Source: Mycobacterium sp. DL
Lineage (GTDB): Bacteria > Actinomycetota > Actinomycetes > Mycobacteriales > Mycobacteriaceae
Direction: 5' to 3'
DNA length: 64,000 nucleotides
Assembly (NCBI RefSeq): GCF_039729195.1
Contig: NZ_CP155796.1
Coordinates: 4,650,001 to 4,714,000 of the forward strand
The translations under genes and the position numbers were made by a program. Shown one piece after another: positions 60,415 through 64,000 of the stretch. Within the stretch, counting starts at the first letter, position 1, and every line of letters begins with the position of its first letter. The notes under the pieces are model-generated. The model worked only from the letters and a program-made list of their open reading frames with translations. It had not been told where the DNA came from and made no database searches.

Positions 60415-61272
60415 TTAGCTGCCGTCGGGTCCGATGTTGACGACTGAGGCGGCGTGGGGGAACGCGAAGTCGACGCGCATCGTGCAGCGCACCGCGATGG
60501 AATCGGAGCCGAAGAAGAAGGACTCATCGATGCGCAGGTCGGTGTCCCGACGCACCACGACGAACACCTTCGAGCGGTCGTAGGCCCACACCACATCGTC
60601 GTCCAGCATGGCGTCGGGTGTCGTCCACAGCCGCACTCCCAGGAGCTGGCGCTCGATGCGCTGAGTTGCGCCGGTCGCCAGGTTCGGGCTCAGCAGCGGC
60701 TCGTTGGAGCCGGTGGCCTTCTTCAGCTTCGACAGTGCCAGCACCGTGGAGGCGCTGGACACGAAACACGTTGGGGTGCCTCCGGTCTGCTCGATCAGCG
60801 AGATCGCTTCGGCGAACGCGTCAGCGTTGGCGTAGGAGCCGCCCACGACCGCGCCTGCGGTGCCGATCAGTGAGGCCAGGCCCGCCGGTCCCTTCGGGGT
60901 GCTGGCGGCAAACCAGGCGGCGTCGATCTTCTTCGCCATGTCGCGGGCCACGGACTCACCGACCAGCGCGGTGGCTTCGGGGCTGCTGTCTTCGGCCAAC
61001 TCACGCGACACCTTGGTCAGGCTGGCGATCTTCTTGGGGCGGGCGACCAGCTCATCGACTGTCGGGTCGGTGAGGGTGATGTCCTCGCCCTCCAGGTACC
61101 AGGCTGTTCCCGCGTCGTCGGTGACGACCGGAAACCGGAATTCGCTTGAGCTGGTGGGCACTACGGTCGCTGTCTGCATGGCAACCGACTGCTCTTGCGT
61201 CGGCTGCACGACGAGGGCGTGGACTTCCTCGGGCGTGAGAATCCCGGCAGCGGAAGTGGAGAGGAACGACAT
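60415..61272 (-). CDS. HK97-fold phage major capsid protein
   Basis: A 285-residue capsid protein. It has the features of the HK97 family: TATVVPTSSSEFRFPVVTDD, WYLEGEDITLTDPTVDELV, KKIASLTKVSRELAEDS and a C-terminal VVRRDTDLRIDESFFF with VRCTMRVDF. There is no N-terminal delta domain, so a separate scaffold is expected; one is encoded upstream. GGAGG precedes ATG 61272. Confidence 0.92.
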   Translation of the reverse strand: MSFLSTSAAGILTPEEVHALVVQPTQEQSVAMQTATVVPTSSSEFRFPVVTDDAGTAWYLEGEDITLTDPTVDELVARPKKIASLTKVSRELAEDSSPEATALVGESVARDMAKKIDAAWFAASTPKGPAGLASLIGTAGAVVGGSYANADAFAEAISLIEQTGGTPTCFVSSASTVLALSKLKKATGSNEPLLSPNLATGATQRIERQLLGVRLWTTPDAMLDDDVVWAYDRSKVFVVVRRDTDLRIDESFFFGSDSIAVRCTMRVDFAFPHAASVVNIGPDGS

Positions 61273-61368
61273 GGGTGGGCCTCCGGTGAATCGGACCCAC
61301 GGTCGGGTCCGTTGTGTGATTCACGCGAGGCCACGGGCCGGTCGCGGTGCCCACCGGGGGCATTCGTG

Positions 61369-61617
61369 TCAGCCGGTCGGCACCAGGCCGGTGATCGGGT
61401 GACGGGTCTCAGTGTGCGGCAACGGTGCTCGAAAGCGCAAGGGCGACACCAAACGGCCCTTAGCGCCAACGGCTTTCGCCGCATGCTCGACCGACTTCCT
61501 TTGACGCTCAGTAACCTGTCGCGAATTTGCGACAGGTTTCTCCTGCCCGACCCTCGGCCTGCCGCCGACCCTCTTGGCTGCAGCCTCGGCGTACAGCGGC
61601 TCCAATTCGGCTGCCAC
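61369..61617 (-). CDS. small phage protein, probably truncated
   Basis: An 82-residue frame (VAAELEPLYAEAAAKRVGGR, then GQEKPVANSRQVTERQRKS and EHAAKAVGAK) resembling a linker region found in phage DNA-binding or ParB-like proteins, after which expected homology stops. GTG 61617 is a possible start; the frame is open to 61773 but overlaps the scaffold gene. It may be a remnant. Confidence 0.4.
   Translation of the reverse strand: MAAELEPLYAEAAAKRVGGRPRVGQEKPVANSRQVTERQRKSVEHAAKAVGAKGRLVSPLRFRAPLPHTETRHPITGLVPTG
61513..61538. repeat. perfect 10-bp inverted repeat
   Basis: AACCTGTCGC and GCGACAGGTT flank GAATTT. The site lies inside the doubtful small gene, upstream of the capsid gene. It could be an operator or an RNA hairpin. 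Confidence 0.7.
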
Positions 61618-61643
61618 ACCATTGCCCTTTGGCAACCGCCAGA

Positions 61644-62204
61644 TCAGCCGTCCTGTGCGCCGCTTCGGAAGCGGGTGAACGCATCCGACCACGTCGTCGC
61701 GGGTTGGTCGCCGGACGTGTCCGGCTTCCCGGCGCTGGTGACCATCGACGCGGGCGCTGCGGCGCTGCGGCACCAGTGCGGGCGGGTCTGAGCGAGATCG
61801 CGTACTGCTTGCGCGACGCGGGCCGGGTCGACCTGTCCGGCGTCATTGAGCAGCGAATCGAGCGCGACACCGCCTGCCCACACATCGCTGCCGTCAATCA
61901 GTCGCGAGCTGGCGAGGCGTTCGACCTCGGCGCGGTGGTATCCCTCGACCTGTGTGAGGAGCCGGTCGCGTTCAGCCTCGGTGTCGCGGAGCTGGCGGCG
62001 ATACTTCGCGGCTTCGCGGTCAGCCTTCGGGGCGTCGGAATCCTCTGAGCGGGAATCTGTTTCGGCCTCGTCACTGTCGGGGTCGGCGACGGGGTCAGAA
62101 CTCGAGCCTGCCCCCTCGGAAGCTGTTGCGGCAGAGTCTATTTCGCCGCTCAGCAGTTCGCCGGCGTTTTCGGAATCTGTTGCGGTGTCGGTGTTTACGG
62201 TCAT
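61644..62204 (-). CDS. phage scaffold-like protein
   Basis: A 186-residue acidic protein. Residues 1-65 are Ser/Asp/Glu-rich and disordered, followed by a coiled coil (about 66-95, REAAKYRRQLRDTEAERDRL), LIDGSDVW and a final TWSDAFTRFRSGAQDG. This layout is common in capsid assembly scaffolds encoded just upstream of the capsid gene, as here. No protease motif is seen. Confidence 0.75.
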   Translation of the reverse strand: MTVNTDTATDSENAGELLSGEIDSAATASEGAGSSSDPVADPDSDEAETDSRSEDSDAPKADREAAKYRRQLRDTEAERDRLLTQVEGYHRAEVERLASSRLIDGSDVWAGGVALDSLLNDAGQVDPARVAQAVRDLAQTRPHWCRSAAAPASMVTSAGKPDTSGDQPATTWSDAFTRFRSGAQDG

Positions 62205-62208
62205 TGTG

Positions 62209-62433
62209 TTAGAGCCTTCCTGTGATCACACGGTGTGAGAGGTCGTAGGTTTCGAGCAGGTCGTAGGCGTTGGCGCGGGCGGCGTCGCATCGCAGCCGGG
62301 GCTCGATGCTCAGACCGATGCGGCACAGCCCCAGCGCGATACCGCGAACCTCGGGGTCGTCGGGCAGCAGCGCCAGGGCGTCCTCGATGGCGGCGTCGTC
62401 ACGGTCGATGCATCCCAGCCATAGGAGCGTCAT
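62209..62433 (-). CDS. phage hypothetical protein
   Basis: A 74-residue helical protein (MTLLWLGCIDRDDAAIEDAL, LCRIGLSIEPRLRCDAARA). ATG 62433 follows GAGGAT; the longer frame to 62550 would overlap the next gene by 152 bases. It ends five bases before the scaffold start, in the leftward operon. Confidence 0.55.
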   Translation of the reverse strand: MTLLWLGCIDRDDAAIEDALALLPDDPEVRGIALGLCRIGLSIEPRLRCDAARANAYDLLETYDLSHRVITGRL

Positions 62434-62770
62434 CGCGATCCTCGTGGAGAGCGGTGTCGCGGCCCGCAGTCCGGCACGCCTCGATGTAGGTGGCGCGGCG
62501 TTCCTGGGCGATGCGGGTGGGGTCGGCGGTTGGCCGTTGGTCGATGACATTTCGGTTCCTCACAATTCGGTCGGACGGGGATTCGATGTGCAGGCCGCTG
62601 CACGGGGTGCAGGGCGCTTGTCTGAGGTGGCGGGTGCCGCCGGGGCGGTGGTTGTGGAACCCCCGGCACAGTGGACACCGGATGCGCCACAGGGTGGCGA
62701 CTGAGCCGTCGGGCAGCACCCATGCGGTGATACCAGTGACGGTCGCCGTGGGGTCACGTCGTCGGGCCAC
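62399..62770 (-). CDS. phage zinc-finger-like hypothetical protein
   Basis: A 123-residue protein with CPLCRGFHNH and CTPCSGLH, a probable zinc knuckle, followed by a basic helix (DPTRIAQERRATYIEACRTA). GTG 62770 has AGGAGGAGG upstream. Its 3' end overlaps the next gene by 35 bases. Confidence 0.65.
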   Translation of the reverse strand: MARRRDPTATVTGITAWVLPDGSVATLWRIRCPLCRGFHNHRPGGTRHLRQAPCTPCSGLHIESPSDRIVRNRNVIDQRPTADPTRIAQERRATYIEACRTAGRDTALHEDRDDAPMAGMHRP

Positions 62771-63053
62771 CTTCGTCCTCCTCCTGGGCGGCCAGCGCGG
62801 CCTGCAGGTGCCGCAGGTTGGCCTCCACGTCGAAGTTGTGCTCGGCGGCTGCCTGGTCGGCGAACTGGTTACCCAGGAACAGCAGCGCCGCGATGACGAA
62901 GCTCATTCGGTGCTCGCCGTCGGCCTCGTCCAGCACCATGGCGATGCCGGACGCGTCCTTGTTGCGGTGGAGCAGCATGCACTCGATGGCGCGTCTGAGG
63001 TCCGCAGGCTTGGGCATCTCCAGCGCTTGCGGATCAAATGCATTGTCAGACAT
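62754..63053 (-). CDS. phage hypothetical protein
   Basis: A 99-residue acidic, mostly helical protein (DLRRAIECMLLHRNKDASGI, FVIAALLFLGNQFADQAA, LQAALAAQEEDEGG). It overlaps both neighbours by a few bases, as expected in a compact phage operon. No function recognised. Confidence 0.65.
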   Translation of the reverse strand: MSDNAFDPQALEMPKPADLRRAIECMLLHRNKDASGIAMVLDEADGEHRMSFVIAALLFLGNQFADQAAAEHNFDVEANLRHLQAALAAQEEDEGGPTT

Positions 63054-63273
63054 GTGTGTTCATCTCTCTTGTTAGTGGCCGTCCATCGAGTTCAGCCAGT
63101 TTGCGGGCGACGGCCTTGCGTCGTCGGGCCCAGATCACGGTGCGCCAGCGCAGCGCGTGGGCGCACAGCTCACACACCGGCATTGAAGGCCGGGGAGGCA
63201 GCGGGGTCGAGCAGATCTCACACGTGACGTTGGTGTAGGAGGGTGGTTGAAGTGGTTGAAGTGATGTTTTCAT
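63046..63273 (-). CDS. phage zinc-ribbon protein
   Basis: A 75-residue protein with a zinc ribbon (CEICSTPLPPRPSMPVCELC) and a basic C-terminal helix (WARRRKAVARKLAEL). ATG 63273 overlaps the ATPase stop by four bases. The N-terminal LQPLQP is encoded by a repeat. A DNA-binding or replication accessory role is likely but unproven. Confidence 0.65.
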   Translation of the reverse strand: MKTSLQPLQPPSYTNVTCEICSTPLPPRPSMPVCELCAHALRWRTVIWARRRKAVARKLAELDGRPLTREMNTHV

Positions 63274-63330
63274 CGTGAGTTTTCGCCCGCTTCTACCTGT
63301 GTTTCAACCACTTCAACCACTTCAACCACC
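63242..63330. repeat. 22-bp perfect inverted repeat across a gene junction
   Basis: The arm 63242-63263 (GGTGGTTGAAGTGGTTGAAG...) is the exact complement of 63309-63330, with 45 bases between. Each arm is itself built from the unit GGTTGAAGT. The right arm encodes VVEVVEVV at the end of the ATPase, the left arm LQPLQPP at the start of the next protein. Confidence 0.85.
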
Positions 63331-64000
63331 GGTCCATACAGACCTCGGCTTCGTTTGGCGATGCGTCCAGCCTCTTGAAGGCGGCGCAGGTAGTTGCCCG
63401 CCAGGTTGGCCTCGATGTCCAGATGCTCGGCCAGGTCGGCTGCCCTGGTACCTGAGGGCCTCCCGTTGATGAAAACGAGAGCATCGAGGCTTCGGTCGCC
63501 GAGGTCGCCTGCCTCCCGCCGCTTTTGGGCCGTAGTGGCGGCGTCCATCAGATCCTGGCCGTCGAGCGACCAGCGACCGTCGGTGGTGATCAAGGCGTAC
63601 TCGTTCTCGGGGACATCCCTACCGGTGACGGACAGCATGGCCTCGTCGGAGTGACGGCGGCGGTTGAGGGCCAGCACGAAGTCTGCAGATCCGGCAATCC
63701 CCTGGGTGCCACTGACGGAGTCGATGAAGTCCGCGCTCTCAGCCTTACGGGTGTGATGCACCAACAACATGCACCCGCCCGCCACGTCATCGATCCGTTC
63801 CTTCAGCGCGCCTCCGATGCGGTAGTCGGCGGCGTAGGAATCCTCGTTGAGGAGCCTGGGCGGCTTCACCTTTCCAAAGGTGTCGATGATGACCAGCGGT
63901 GCCTCGTCTCGGTTCCGCCGCAGGAATTCGGCGACGCACACCAGAGCCTCGTTCGCTGAAGCTCGGGTGACCACCTCCAGCCCGTCCGGCAGCGGCTGGC
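63270..64000 (-). CDS. RepA-like AAA ATPase, phage replication (partial)
   Basis: The gene runs in from the right edge, so its N-terminus and Walker A motif are not seen. The visible 240 residues have a Walker B (PLVIIDTFGKV), the RepA/KaiC-type sensor LLVHHTRK, SADFVLALNRRR, and a C-terminal winged helix (DLAEHLDIEANLAGNYLRRLQEAGRI). This matches hexameric RepA-type helicases or DnaB-like loaders of actinobacterial phages. It leads the leftward operon. Confidence 0.8.
   Translation of the reverse strand, partial: QPLPDGLEVVTRASANEALVCVAEFLRRNRDEAPLVIIDTFGKVKPPRLLNEDSYAADYRIGGALKERIDDVAGGCMLLVHHTRKAESADFIDSVSGTQGIAGSADFVLALNRRRHSDEAMLSVTGRDVPENEYALITTDGRWSLDGQDLMDAATTAQKRREAGDLGDRSLDALVFINGRPSGTRAADLAEHLDIEANLAGNYLRRLQEAGRIAKRSRGLYGPVVEVVEVVETQVEAGENSR

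Larger units (their letters stand above)
56827..64000. mobile_element. phiRv1-like prophage or phage satellite (left end)
   Basis: The element begins where 13E12 homology ends and continues past the window. It contains a large serine integrase on the plus strand and a leftward gene block with a RepA-like ATPase, small zinc-ribbon proteins, a scaffold-like protein, a major capsid protein and two HNH proteins. No portal, large terminase, tail or lysis genes are visible here. The right attachment site and the 3' half of the 13E12 gene should lie beyond 64000. Confidence 0.85.

Noticed and set aside
61161..61622. Minus-strand frame of 153 codons overlapping the capsid 5' end
   Set aside because: It overlaps the capsid gene in another frame and has Arg/Ser/Pro-rich shadow composition.

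Overview
The window is high-GC actinobacterial DNA and reads as a mycobacterium, most likely a fast-growing Mycolicibacterium-type species. Supporting genes are two mycolic-acid-type SAM methyltransferases beside a KasB-like ketosynthase, a Ku/LigD end-joining pair, the sigK/rskA pair with its DUF1365 neighbour, a 13E12 (DUF222) gene, many GTG/TTG starts, stop/start overlaps and several apparently leaderless promoters. The species call is an inference from gene content.

Positions 1-20300 hold a divergent catabolic island. On the minus strand an NHL/SMP-30-like beta-propeller protein, a HutC-type GntR regulator, two acyl-CoA ligases and an SDR form one operon. On the plus strand eleven tightly packed genes encode an SDR, a Rieske oxygenase, a Baeyer-Villiger-type flavoprotein, an MFE-type SDR, a class III CoA-transferase, four acyl-CoA dehydrogenases arranged long-short-long-short, a TPP enzyme and an aldehyde dehydrogenase. 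The divergent promoter region carries a perfect 16-bp palindrome and a second related site, the expected operators for the GntR protein. The operon ends at a long hairpin. The likely role is CoA-dependent breakdown of a ring-containing or branched ketone or acid; the substrate cannot be read from sequence.

Positions 20300-31500 hold envelope lipid genes (KasB-like, UmaA-like and a second methyltransferase), a BKACE-type enzyme, a cupin, a membrane protein with a GNAT partner, an Hsp20 gene with a CIRCE element and a leader hairpin, then an operon of thiolase, carotenoid oxygenase and a double-domain HxlR regulator, and a GAF-ANTAR protein. Positions 31500-46000 hold a GGDEF-EAL protein whose 3' end overlaps tRNA-Arg(CCU), an orphan cytochrome-oxidase III/IV-like pair, an F420-type oxidoreductase, a YbdK-like ligase, sigK-rskA-DUF1365, an MntH transporter followed by an unusual gamma-glutamylcyclotransferase/poly-gamma-glutamate hydrolase fusion, two small secreted paralogues, and a TipA-like MerR regulator. 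Positions 46000-50200 carry Ku, a PfkB kinase and divergent LigD.

Positions 50200-54430 hold two CPBP membrane proteases, a TetR regulator with two matching palindromic operators, and a decayed second TetR. From 54430 the DNA is mobile: a transposase remnant, an IS3-like element, and a 13E12 gene cut at both ends. Its 3' part is replaced by a prophage or phage satellite starting with a large serine integrase and running off the window (56827-64000). The element's other visible genes are read leftward from a RepA-like ATPase through small zinc-ribbon proteins, a scaffold-like protein and a major capsid protein to two HNH proteins. No portal, large terminase or tail gene is visible in the part seen.
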